NCBI GenBank assembly: GCA_902595755.1
Contig: CACJRF010000003.1
Span: 1-56,579 of the forward strand
DNA: 56,579 nucleotides
Direction of reading: 5' to 3'
DNA from: an uncultured Alphaproteobacteria bacterium
GTDB lineage: Bacteria; Pseudomonadota; Alphaproteobacteria; Methylaequorales; Methylaequoraceae
Shown piece by piece: positions 36,722 to 46,000 of the stretch. The number at the start of each line of letters is the position of its first letter. Positions within the stretch are counted from its first letter, which is position 1. The position numbers were made by a program, and so were the translations under genes. Under the pieces are notes generated by a model. It was not told the DNA's origin. It did not search any database and saw nothing but the letters and a program-made list of their open reading frames with translations.

Positions 36722-37420
36722 TTAGGGACTAAGAATATGTTTAGTAAAAAAATTCTTGGTAAATTTGTTTTTAGATTTAAGAATATTTTTTTTTCCTGAT
36801 ATCTCAATTAACTCTCCATCATTGATTATTATTATTTCATCAGCAAGTCTCATAGCTTGAAACATATCATGTGTAACCATTATTATTTTTTTCTCTTTTT
36901 TTAGAGTAAGTAAATATTTCTCAATTATTTTTATTGATTCAAAATCAAGGTTAGAACATGGCTCGTCAAGTACTAAAATATCATGTTTAATTATTTGTGA
37001 TCTTATAAAAGCAAGAAACTGTTTATTTCCCTTTGATAAGGATCTTGCTGAAAAATTTAACTTATCTAAAAAATTAAAATTTTCTAGAATTTTATTTACT
37101 TTTTGCTTTATTTGCTTTTTTCTATAATTTCTAATAATTAGTGGATACGCTAAATTGTTATAAACATCTCTTCTTAAAAAAGTAATTTTTTGAGATAAAT
37201 AACTTATCTTAGGTTTAGTTTTGCCTGAAATTAATAGTATCTCTCCAGAGTCTGGTAGAATTATTCCTTTCAGTAATTTCGTGATTAACGACTTTCCAGA
37301 TCCATTGGGACCAATAATCACTGAAATACCTTTTGTACTAAAATCAATTGAAAGATTTTTGAAAAAAACTTTCTGATTAAATCCAAAATTTACATTTTTA
37401 ATACTTATTTTTTTAATCAT
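36722..37420 (-). CDS. tupC: Tungstate/molybdate-type ABC transporter ATP-binding protein (TupC-like)
   Basis: ATPase of 232 residues with Walker A GPNGSGKSL near 38, a signature LSKGNKQ (LSGGQ variant), Walker B DILVLDEP and H-loop VTHD. It overlaps tupB by eight bases. The signature departs from consensus but the other motifs are complete. Assignment to tungstate/molybdate rests on the TupB-like partner and on the neighbouring Mo/W enzyme. Confidence 0.85.
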   Translation of the reverse strand: MIKKISIKNVNFGFNQKVFFKNLSIDFSTKGISVIIGPNGSGKSLITKLLKGIILPDSGEILLISGKTKPKISYLSQKITFLRRDVYNNLAYPLIIRNYRKKQIKQKVNKILENFNFLDKLNFSARSLSKGNKQFLAFIRSQIIKHDILVLDEPCSNLDFESIKIIEKYLLTLKKEKKIIMVTHDMFQAMRLADEIIIINDGELIEISGKKNILKSKNKFTKNFFTKHILSP

Positions 37421-38108
37421 ATGAATTTTGTTTACTGATATTTTTGATTGATATCACAATATAATTTAACATTATTGATATAAATATTAGGATAATACCT
37501 AAAGCTATTGCTAGTGACAAATTTCCTCTTGAGGTCTCTAAAGCGATTGTCGTGGTCATAACTCTTGTATAATGAACAATATTTCCACCAACAATAATAA
37601 TCGCACCCACCTCAGATAATGCACGTCCAAGACCTGTTAATATGCATGTGATTAATGAAAACCTTGCATCAAATAATGTTGTCTTTACTCTTCGTAGGGT
37701 ACCAACACTAAAGGTATCAAAAAACTCTTTATACTCATGAAAAATATTTTCTAATAGTTCAGCACTTACTGAAATTATAATAGGTAGAATAATTATCACT
37801 TGTGCGATAATCATGATTATTGGTGTGTAAAGAATATTCATAAAGCCAAAAAACCCTGACTGAGAAAAAAAAACATATAAAACCAAACCAACAAATACGG
37901 GAGGTAATGCCATCATTGAGTTGAAGAAAATTAAGACTAACTTTTTACCCAGAAAATTTTTTGATGCAAGAATACCAGCTATTGGCAGTCCAATGATAGT
38001 AGAAATGAGTAACGCTACCAAAGAAACTCTTAATGAAAGAAAGATTATCTCATATAGGTCTTTATCAAATGATAATATCAGAGATAAAGAATCAAAAAAA
38101 ACTTCCAC
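37413..38108 (-). CDS. tupB: Tungstate ABC transporter permease (TupB-like)
   Basis: Inner-membrane permease of 231 residues with five or six helices. It shows the TupB landmarks: MALPPVFVGLVLY, GLGRALSEVGAIIIVGGNI (the EAA-like conserved loop) and RVMTTTIALETSRGNLSLAIALG, the last of which is specific to the TupB family. No gene for a substrate-binding TupA is found in the window, so the importer must obtain one from elsewhere or the substrate differs. Confidence 0.88.
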   Translation of the reverse strand: MEVFFDSLSLILSFDKDLYEIIFLSLRVSLVALLISTIIGLPIAGILASKNFLGKKLVLIFFNSMMALPPVFVGLVLYVFFSQSGFFGFMNILYTPIIMIIAQVIIILPIIISVSAELLENIFHEYKEFFDTFSVGTLRRVKTTLFDARFSLITCILTGLGRALSEVGAIIIVGGNIVHYTRVMTTTIALETSRGNLSLAIALGIILIFISIMLNYIVISIKNISKQNSYD

Positions 38109-38125
38109 TCAATTAAGAAACTTAT

Positions 38126-38353
38126 TTAGTGTTTTGCTAAAATAACGGTTGCTGCTGGAAAAATACAAGTTACACTACTCCCTTTATCAAGTTCCATTTT
38201 TTTACAAATATCAACTGGGATTGCAGCATGAATAAAACTTCCAGTTTCATTGCCATCGGCATCTGTTTGTTCCACAGCTACTTGAGAATAACTTGTTCCA
38301 TGAATAACTGATGTAACTTTTCCTCTAATTTGATTCTTTGCACTTATTTCCAT
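38126..38353 (-). CDS. Mop/TOBE-domain molybdate/tungstate-binding protein (molbindin-like)
   Basis: Seventy-five-residue single TOBE/Mop domain: the opening EISAKNQIRGKVTSVIHG is the family consensus (S-A-R-N-x-x-x-G-x-V), with a downstream V-D-I-C and C-T-I-F-P-A-A-T-V strand. Mop proteins bind molybdate or tungstate at subunit interfaces and act as cytoplasmic stores. It lies 17 bases before tupB, tying it to oxyanion uptake. Confidence 0.85.
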   Translation of the reverse strand: MEISAKNQIRGKVTSVIHGTSYSQVAVEQTDADGNETGSFIHAAIPVDICKKMELDKGSSVTCIFPAATVILAKH

Positions 38354-38380
38354 AATATCTCCAATGTTAATATTATTAAT

Positions 38381-39274
38381 TTATTTTTTTTTAGAGAAAT
38401 AAACAAGTACTGATGCAGAAATATTGTGCCACAAGCTAAAAACAGCTGCTGGTAAAGCAACAACTTTTGAAAAATGTATTACTGCCAATGCCATTGCCAA
38501 TCCAGAATTTTGCATTCCAACTTCAATGGATATAGTTTTTATTGAGGCATTTGATAAAGCAAAAAACTTTGCTACATAATATCCTATTAATAATCCACCA
38601 ATATTGTGTAAAATTACACCAACTAAGATAGTAGTATCTAGAACCTTTAAACCTTCAGAATTAATAGCAAATATAACTGCTATTACTAACGCAATAGTAA
38701 GTTCTGAAACAATTGGAAATAAAAACTTTATTTTAATAATAAGTTTATTAAAAAATATTCTCACTAATAACCCTAAAACTAAAGGAATTAGTACAATCTT
38801 AGATGTTGAATACACAAGGCTAATAAGGTCGATATTTATACTTTTATCAGCAAGGAATAATATGAGATATGGTGTTATTAAAATTGATAATATTGTGGAG
38901 GTAAGCGTACACATTAAAGAAAGAGGAACATTTCCATTGCATAAATAAGTGATAACATTTGAAGCAGTTCCACCCGGACATGAACCTAAAATTATAAATC
39001 CAAGGCTCATTTCATTGGATAGGTTTAAAACCCTTGCAATAAGATAAGCTAAAATTGGCATAACAGAATATTGAAGTAATACCGTAATAAATATCCATTT
39101 TGGTTTTTTAAGAACATCTTTAAATTGATCTATATTCACGGTTAATCCCATGAAAAAAATAATCATTCCAAGAAGAAAAGGTATAAATGTCTTTAGATTA
39201 AAAAAGAACTCTGTAAATAAGGCAGATAAAAAAAGAAAGATTGTTATACTTATAATAAAGCTAAGCCTAATCAT
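38381..39274 (-). CDS. Bile acid:sodium symporter (BASS) family transporter
   Basis: 297-residue inner-membrane transporter with about nine or ten helices. It has the BASS hallmarks FMGLTVNIDQF, LGSCPGGTASNVITYL (the crossover region) and EVGMQNSGLAMALAV. Bacterial members carry organic anions such as pantoate, pyruvate or bile acids, so the substrate is open. It lies between the ferritin-like gene and mop on the same strand. Confidence 0.9.
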   Translation of the reverse strand: MIRLSFIISITIFLFLSALFTEFFFNLKTFIPFLLGMIIFFMGLTVNIDQFKDVLKKPKWIFITVLLQYSVMPILAYLIARVLNLSNEMSLGFIILGSCPGGTASNVITYLCNGNVPLSLMCTLTSTILSILITPYLILFLADKSINIDLISLVYSTSKIVLIPLVLGLLVRIFFNKLIIKIKFLFPIVSELTIALVIAVIFAINSEGLKVLDTTILVGVILHNIGGLLIGYYVAKFFALSNASIKTISIEVGMQNSGLAMALAVIHFSKVVALPAAVFSLWHNISASVLVYFSKKK

Positions 39275-39289
39275 TTTAAGACTTATTAA

Positions 39290-39727
39290 TTAATCTTTAT
39301 AGTCTCTTAGCATTTTTTTTATTTCAATGCTGTGCATTTCCTCTTGTTTAATCATTTCTCGAGCATATTCCTCAATATATAAACTTTTACCTTCAGAACA
39401 ATTCAAAAGTGATTTATATAAATCAATAGCCTTTGATTCATGAACTAAACTTTCATTTAAGAGATCATTGATAGCATGTTTATTGGTTTCTTCAATTTTT
39501 GGAATCTTTTGTGAGGGGTGCCCTCCAAGACCGGTTAAAAGCTCTCCAGCTTGCTGAGCATGATAAAGGGATTCTGAAGCTTGGCCTTTAAAAAATTTAT
39601 CAAGAATCAGTCTATTTGGACCAGTTACCATTAAAGCAAAATGTGTATACTTCACTACACCAGCTAACTCATATTCAAGAATATTATTTAGTAAAGAGAT
39701 AGCTTGGTTTGAATTTAAATCTTTCAT
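39290..39727 (-). CDS. Ferritin-like diiron protein (bacterioferritin family)
   Basis: 145-residue four-helix bundle. Putative diiron ligands sit in the expected pattern: E in YELAG (first helix), E-x-x-H in SESLYHAQQAG, E in LVHESKAID and E-x-x-H in EEMHSIE. No methionine ligand for heme at the usual place is obvious, so heme binding is uncertain. It could store or detoxify iron; the Fe(III) importer is 8 kb upstream. It is 13 bases from the BASS gene and probably co-transcribed. Confidence 0.85.
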   Translation of the reverse strand: MKDLNSNQAISLLNNILEYELAGVVKYTHFALMVTGPNRLILDKFFKGQASESLYHAQQAGELLTGLGGHPSQKIPKIEETNKHAINDLLNESLVHESKAIDLYKSLLNCSEGKSLYIEEYAREMIKQEEMHSIEIKKMLRDYKD

Positions 39728-39765
39728 TAATTTGAATTTTTATTATTATTTATTATCTATTTATC

Positions 39766-40083
39766 ATGATTAACAAGATACCATTCAGCATCATATTTGA
39801 AAATCAAAATATAGATTTTTTTTTGGAGGCTCATTCAGAAACAAAAAATCCAGAATATTTAACTCGTATTTCTACAGAAATTTTGGATATTCTAGATAGT
39901 AACGTCAAACGCAATAAAATTTCTGATGGAGATTTAATCCAAGCTTTAGCTCTAGTTACTGCAATCAGAATATATTGTTCTGGCTTTGATCCAGACAAAC
40001 TTAGAAAGTTTTCAGATGATCTTGTCAAAAAAACAGTTTCTAACATAAAAAATGGTAAATTTACAAAAATTGGTAGTGCTTGA
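39766..40083 (+). CDS. Hypothetical protein, small helical
   Basis: Not recognised. The 105-residue protein starts with a short strand/helix (PFSIIFENQNIDFFLEA), then three amphipathic helices including ALALVTAIRIYCSGFDP. It has no signal peptide or membrane span. It lies 27 bases before the sigma-54 promoter of flgG and does not appear to be in the flagellar operon, but the reading frame is clear and the coding composition matches its neighbours. Confidence 0.65.
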   Translation: MINKIPFSIIFENQNIDFFLEAHSETKNPEYLTRISTEILDILDSNVKRNKISDGDLIQALALVTAIRIYCSGFDPDKLRKFSDDLVKKTVSNIKNGKFTKIGSA

Positions 40084-40109
40084 TTTTTATATCGATTCAT
40101 AGTTTTTAG

Positions 40110-40125
40110 TGGCACAAGGTTTGCA
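40110..40125 (+). promoter_or_regulatory. Sigma-54 (RpoN) promoter for the flgG operon
   Basis: TGGCACAAGGTTTGCA matches the -24/-12 consensus (TGGCAC-N5-TTGCA) at every position, with GG at 40111-40112 and GC at 40123-40124, the strict 12-base offset. It is 35 bases before the flgG start codon and the only perfect match noticed in the window. Class II flagellar operons of many alphaproteobacteria use sigma-54. Confidence 0.85.
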
Positions 40126-40160
40126 CATATCTTTCTTTAATTTAGAAAGAGGCATAAAAA

Positions 40161-40949
40161 ATGGGAATTAATGCAATGCACGTGGCAAAAACTGGTTTGA
40201 ACGCCCAGCAAGTTAGGATGCAAATCATTTCAAACAATTTAGCCAACGTAAATACAAATGGTTTTAAAAGAGATAGAGCAAATTTTGAATCTCTGCTTTA
40301 TCAAATAATAAGAAGTAGCGGAGCTCAAACATCCGTTGATACTGAACTTACTTCAGGTTTTTCTGTTGGTACAGGTGTAAATATTGTCAGTGCTAATAAA
40401 ATGCATTCTCAGGGTAGTATAATTTCTACAGATAATTCTCTAGACCTTGCCATCGATGGAACAGGGTTTTTCCAAGTTTTACTACCTAGTGGTGAACTTG
40501 TTTACACACGAAATGGCGCTTTTTCTAGAAATGACGAGGGATTATTAACAACTAGTAGTGGATTCATTATTCAGCCTGAAATTGCTATTCCCGCTGAAGC
40601 AACAAAAATAAATGTTTCGGCAGATGGTATAGTTTCCGTTCAGATTCCTGAGCAGGTTGAGGCACAGGAAGTAGGACAGTTACAGCTTGCTAACTTCCAG
40701 AATTTAACTGGTTTACAACCAATTGGTGAGAACTTCTATGTAGAATCAATTGCCAGTGGACCACCAATTCTTGAAAACCCATTCGTTGCAGGTTTTGGTA
40801 AGATTGTTCAGGGGTCATTAGAAGCCTCCAATGTAAATGTTGTGCAAGAACTCGTTGATATGATTGAGACTCAAAGAGCTTATGAAGTTAACTCAAAAGC
40901 CATTACATCAGTTGATGAGATGTTAAGGTTTGTAAGTAATAATCTGTAA
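40161..40949 (+). CDS. flgG: Flagellar distal rod protein FlgG
   Basis: Distal rod subunit. In 262 residues the N-terminal MGINAMHVAKTGLNAQQ and NNLANVNTNGFKR start, the central DGTGFFQVLLPSG with YTRNGAF, and the C-terminal EASNVNVVQELVDMIETQRAYEVN match FlgG rather than FlgF or FlgE. A GAAAGAGG ribosome-binding site precedes the ATG. First gene of the flgG-flgH-flgI-flgJ-flgK operon; flgA and flgF are absent from this position. Confidence 0.94.
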   Translation: MGINAMHVAKTGLNAQQVRMQIISNNLANVNTNGFKRDRANFESLLYQIIRSSGAQTSVDTELTSGFSVGTGVNIVSANKMHSQGSIISTDNSLDLAIDGTGFFQVLLPSGELVYTRNGAFSRNDEGLLTTSSGFIIQPEIAIPAEATKINVSADGIVSVQIPEQVEAQEVGQLQLANFQNLTGLQPIGENFYVESIASGPPILENPFVAGFGKIVQGSLEASNVNVVQELVDMIETQRAYEVNSKAITSVDEMLRFVSNNL

Positions 40950-40954
40950 GTAGT

Positions 40955-41647
40955 ATGAGATATTTATTTATTATAATTTTATTATTCCTTCAAAGTTGTT
41001 CAACTTATATGGAAAACATAATAGGTGAAGAATTTAGGAGTATTCAACCTGATTATACTAACTTTGAAATGGTAGATACTTCAACAGCAGGTGCTGTTTA
41101 TGCTGGCGGTGGCGGGCTTTTTGCCTCAGATAGAAGAGCTAATGCTGTGGGAGATATAATCACAATTACTTTAGAGGAATCAATGACTGCTGCAAATTCT
41201 GGTTCTGAAACCACCTCAAAGCAGGATAGTTATGCATTTGATTTACCTGAGGCTTTATTTGGTCCATCCTCTATTATAGGAAAATTATTTTTCAAGGATG
41301 GAGTTAAAGAAGAAAGACTTCAAGGGGGTACCACACAATCTTTTACAGGCACTGGTTCAGCTGCACAAGCAAATAGCATCAGTGGTACATTATCTGTAAC
41401 AGTTGTAAGGGTTTTTCCTAACGGAAACCTACAAGTTAAAGGTGAAAGAAAACTATCTTATAATAGTGGAACAGAATATATAAGACTTGCAGGAGTAATA
41501 AGACCAGAGGATATATCTTCTTCTAATACAGTTTCATCTACGAAAGTAGCTGATGCTCAAATTTCGTACACTGGTACAGGTGATATGAATGATAGTGTTA
41601 CAAAGGGATGGTTAAGTAGATACTTTGCTTACGTATCGCCATTTTAA
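40955..41647 (+). CDS. flgH: Flagellar L-ring protein FlgH (lipoprotein)
   Basis: Outer-membrane L-ring subunit, 230 residues. The first 15 residues are a lipoprotein signal with lipobox LQSC (cysteine 15). Then [14 protein letters not shown] and [13 protein letters not shown]-type segment, [18 protein letters not shown], and the C-terminal [12 protein letters not shown] and WLSRYF identify FlgH. Five bases separate it from flgG and four from flgI. Confidence 0.94.
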   Translation: MRYLFIIILLFLQSCSTYMENIIGEEFRSIQPDYTNFEMVDTSTAGAVYAGGGGLFASDRRANAVGDIITITLEESMTAANSGSETTSKQDSYAFDLPEALFGPSSIIGKLFFKDGVKEERLQGGTTQSFTGTGSAAQANSISGTLSVTVVRVFPNGNLQVKGERKLSYNSGTEYIRLAGVIRPEDISSSNTVSSTKVADAQISYTGTGDMNDSVTKGWLSRYFAYVSPF

Positions 41648-41651
41648 AATT

Positions 41652-42770
41652 ATGATAAAATATTATAAAATATTCTTAATTTCAGTTTTGCTTAGTACGA
41701 CTTGTTTAGCCGATAGAATTAAAGATATGGCTTCAGTCGCTGGCGTGAGAACAAACCAATTAGTTGGTTATGGACTGGTTATAGGTTTAGCAAAAACTGG
41801 AGACGGTAGTGTTAACTTAACCAAACAGAGTATAGCTTCAATGATTTCTCAGTTTGGTGTGATTGCAAATATTGCTGATATAAACGCGCAAAATGCTGCC
41901 AATGTTATGGTTACAGCTACATTACCTCCATTTGCAAAACCAGGAACCACCATCGATGTTACCGTTTCATCACTTGGTAAGGCTAAATCATTAAAAGGTG
42001 GAACACTACTGATGACAGCTCTTAAAGGTGCCGATGGAAATGTATATGCAATTGCACAAGGAAATCTTGTTGTGGGTGGATTAGGTGTTGAAGGGGCAGA
42101 TGGTTCAAGTACAATCCAAGGAACACCAACAGTGGGAAGAATTCCAAATGGTGCTACAGTTGAGAAAAGTGTAAAAAGTTCATTTTTAGAAAACGATAAT
42201 ATAGTTCTAAATCTTCATCAGGCAGATTTTTCACAAGCAGATAAAATTGCTAATACAATAAACAATACATTTGGTCCTGAGATAGCAACTCCAATTGATT
42301 CAACCTCAATTAAAGTAAGAACCCCTACTCAAGCTTCTCAAAAGGTCTCGTTTATTGGTTTGCTTGAAAACCTAAATTTTGAACCTGTTACACCAAAAGC
42401 AAAAGTTGTTGTTAATTCGAGAACTGGTACAGTTGTAATTGGTGGAGATGTAAGAATATCACCTGCAGCTGTAGCTCATGGAAGTCTTTCTGTAAAAATT
42501 CAAGAAGATACCAAATTACTATCAGAAGGAACAGGAACCGTAGTTGGACAATCTGCAACAGTATCTGGAACAGGAGCAACGACAGCGCAAGATACACAGA
42601 TCGATGTTGATGAACAACCAGCTAGAGCTTTTGTATTTGATCCAGGTATTGAGCTTCAAACTTTAGTAGATGCACTAAATGAAACAGGAACTACTGCTAC
42701 TGATATGGTGGCGATCCTTGAGGCATTAAGAGAGGCTGGAGCATTAAGGGCGGAACTAATAATTATATAA
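41652..42770 (+). CDS. flgI: Flagellar P-ring protein FlgI
   Basis: Periplasmic P-ring subunit. Start at ATG 41652 gives 372 residues with a clean signal peptide ([15 protein letters not shown], cleavage after CLA); a longer frame reading from 41625 has an implausible N-terminus. Diagnostic motifs: [22 protein letters not shown], the [21 protein letters not shown] segment and the C-terminal [20 protein letters not shown]. All are intact. Confidence 0.95.
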   Translation: MIKYYKIFLISVLLSTTCLADRIKDMASVAGVRTNQLVGYGLVIGLAKTGDGSVNLTKQSIASMISQFGVIANIADINAQNAANVMVTATLPPFAKPGTTIDVTVSSLGKAKSLKGGTLLMTALKGADGNVYAIAQGNLVVGGLGVEGADGSSTIQGTPTVGRIPNGATVEKSVKSSFLENDNIVLNLHQADFSQADKIANTINNTFGPEIATPIDSTSIKVRTPTQASQKVSFIGLLENLNFEPVTPKAKVVVNSRTGTVVIGGDVRISPAAVAHGSLSVKIQEDTKLLSEGTGTVVGQSATVSGTGATTAQDTQIDVDEQPARAFVFDPGIELQTLVDALNETGTTATDMVAILEALREAGALRAELIII

Positions 42771-42782
42771 GAAAAAAGTACA

Positions 42783-43094
42783 ATGAATGTTAATTCTATA
42801 AATAAATTTAAAGAGGTAGTTGATAGTAACTTTTCTCAAAGCAAGATAGATGTTAAAAAATCAAAAAATCAGACTTTGGAAGATGTTGCCAAAGATTTTG
42901 AATCATTATTTGTTTACCAAATGATGAAAAGCTCCAGAAAAGCAAAGCTTGCTGAAGGAGTACTTTCTAATAGTGCTAATGATACGTATTTTTCTCTTTT
43001 AGATCAGGAATATTCAAAAATTATCTCTAAAAATCAAAGCTTTGGTATAGCTGAAGCATTAGTGAGACAATTTGGTGAAAAGAAGGTAAAATAA
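42783..43094 (+). CDS. flgJ: Rod-binding domain protein (FlgJ N-terminal domain only)
   Basis: Rod cap or rod-binding factor of 103 residues: VAKDFESLFVYQMMKSSRKAK is the conserved rod-binding motif, with FGIAEALVRQF at the end. The muramidase domain that follows in enteric FlgJ is absent, as in many alphaproteobacteria, so the wall must be opened by another enzyme. Its TAA is immediately followed by the flgK ATG. Confidence 0.9.
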   Translation: MNVNSINKFKEVVDSNFSQSKIDVKKSKNQTLEDVAKDFESLFVYQMMKSSRKAKLAEGVLSNSANDTYFSLLDQEYSKIISKNQSFGIAEALVRQFGEKKVK

Positions 43095-46000
43095 ATGCCT
43101 AGCTTATTCGACATAGGGAAAAGTGGATTACAGGCTTACCGACAATCTTTAGCAGTTACAGGTCAAAATATTGCCAACGTTAATACAGAAGGTTTTAAAA
43201 AAAGAGAAGTTGGATTAGAAGAAGTAACAGGTGCGGGCGGTGGAGTAACGGAAATATCAGATCAGTCTGGTCTTGGTGTCCGTGTTGAATCAATAAGAAG
43301 AGCATTTGATGAGTTTTTAATTGATAAATCTAGACAAGCAAGCTCAATTTATCAAAAAGCAAATACATTTTCTAAAGAGGTAAGTGATCTAGAAAATTTA
43401 TTGTTACCGACTGACTCAAACCTAAGTACTGCAATAGGTGATTTTTTTAGTTCTTTACAAGATATAGCAGCATACCCAGATGATCAAGCTGCAAGAATTG
43501 TTGCAATTGAAAAAGGTAAAGATCTGGCAGGTCAATTTAATCTTTATTCTGATAGAATTGCTAATCTTAAAAATGATATTGAAAAAAAAGCAAAAAATGC
43601 TGTTACATCAGTCAATTTACTGGCCCAACAAGTTTCAAATATCAATGGTAAGATCCTAGCCTCAGGGATTGAAGCTGGGGGATCTAACGCCTTATTAGAT
43701 CAACGCGACCTTTTACTTGATCAACTCTCAGAAGTAACACAAATTACTGTTTCGTATGGTGGGAAAGGACAAGCTGAAGTAAGGTTAGGTAACACTGGTT
43801 CCGGTCCAGTAATTGTCAGTTCAAATGATAATCCATCTAAAGGTACAACAGGTACTACAGCTATAGAAATTATTAATCAAGGCTCAAGACTTCAACCTGT
43901 TGTTGGAAGTAGTCAAACAGCAACAAATCAGATTCAGGGTGGAATTATTGCTGGAATGGTTGAAGCATATGCTATAAGTGATGATACTCTACAGGAGATT
44001 GATGCTCTAGCGATTTTAGTATCTGAAAGATTTAATGAAGTAAATCAGTCAGGATTAAATTTAAATGGTGAAAAAGGGACTCAAATGTTTTCTGTTTCGA
44101 GTTTAAAGGCAGTTGAGAATCCAACCAACAGATCAAGTGTCGGTGTAGCGGTCTTCGTAACAAATCCCTCACAAATAAAAGATGAAGAATTTACAGTGAT
44201 GTATAATGAAGAATCGGATCTTTGGAATTTATCTTCAGAGAATTTAAAAAATATCGCAACTGGAAAAGAGACGATAGAAACAGATGGATTCAAAATTTCT
44301 TTTTTTGGTAATCCTCTTGATGGTGATGAGTTTTCTATTATTGAAGATAGTGCCTCTTCAGGAATGAGTTTTTTACTAACAAGGCCACAAGATTTTGCTG
44401 CCGCCTCAACTACTCTTGTTAGCTCAAGCTCAAGCAACACAAGTGATGCACAATTAGAAGAAATAACAAAAATTAATTTTGAAGATCAAACTTTAATCGG
44501 TAATGTAAGTAACATATTCTCTAATGGATTAAATCCTGTTACATCAACTGAATTTTCGAAAGATGGTGGTGCTGCAATAATTCAGAATGGTACAGAATTT
44601 ATAAATTTAAGTTCGTACTCAACTCAACCTGAAATTAAATTTGGTATATCGTCATCAGATATTGAAAACTTAACCAGTTTTACTGTTACGTTAGCAGATA
44701 CCTCTTCAGTTACAGTTGATATCACTGGTACAGAGTCTATAGAAGATGTCGCTAATATATTGAATAGCAGTAGAGATGTAAATGGAAATGCTCACACATT
44801 TCGAACACTTGGATTGTTTGCAGCAGCTGGGGGGTCAACTTTAACAGTAGCAAGTAACGATCAAAACTTCTCATCTGGATCGGTTAGTGCTAGTTCAACA
44901 ATTAATGGCGTAATAAATAATCCGAGTATTACAACAGCAAGTAAAATACAAATTTTCACACGAGAAGGAAGACACATTGCGGGTACTGTGCTTTCTGAAA
45001 GTGAAATTGCAGAACATTTAACTGAGTCTAATGGATTTAATAAGTTTGCGGAGTATAGGGCCGATTATTTAAATGGTAGTGATCTAGAAAAGTATAGAAA
45101 TATTGAAGTAAATAGGTCTACAGCTACCGGGAATCATATTATAACTTATGGTGCTAATGGAACGGCTGTAAGCGCCCAAAGAGCTTTAAGTACTATTCCG
45201 TCAAGTCATGTTACAGCAGCTTACACCTTAGGACTTACCTTATCTGCTAGTTCAAAATCAGAAGATATTACAGTTCCTGTTGAATCTACAGCAGGTTATG
45301 TTGCAGGTCTTATAAATGAGAAAGCTAAAACTTTAGGGGTTGAAGCATCAGCTACCACGAGAGTAAAATTATCAGCTCCAAATTACAACGGAACAATTTC
45401 ATTCACTCTAGAAAGTAAAACAGGAACAAATAATTCTGTTCAAGTTTCTGGATCTGTTCTTACGAATAATCTTACAAATCTTGCTAATAGTATTAATAAC
45501 TATACTGGAAGAACTGGTGTTAAAGCAAATCTTTCGTCTGATCTAAAACATATAATCTTGGAAAATGAAGATGGAGATGATATAAAAATTACAAATTTTG
45601 TTAGTTCAAATACTACAAGTGCTCTTACAATTGATACAACTACATTAGGTGGTGGTGCTGGAACAAATCTCACATCAACTAGTCATGGCTTATCAACTGG
45701 AGATAAAGTAGTATATACAGCAGGAGGAACCTCTTTAAATAATTTAAGTTCAGGCACTACCTACTACGCCATCAAAGTTGATGATAATAATTTTCGTCTG
45801 GCATCATCCTCTGCAAATGCTTCAGCTGGTACCGCAATAACAGTTGGTGGAAGCGGTAATGGAAATGCTTCCGATAAATTTATTATTCCAATGAATTTAG
45901 AGATTTTATCAAGTGATTTTTCGTCAACCTCACAGTCAGTAGATATTGATGGTCTAAGTTACCAAGCAGCACGATTTAGTGGTGAAATAAAAATAGAATC

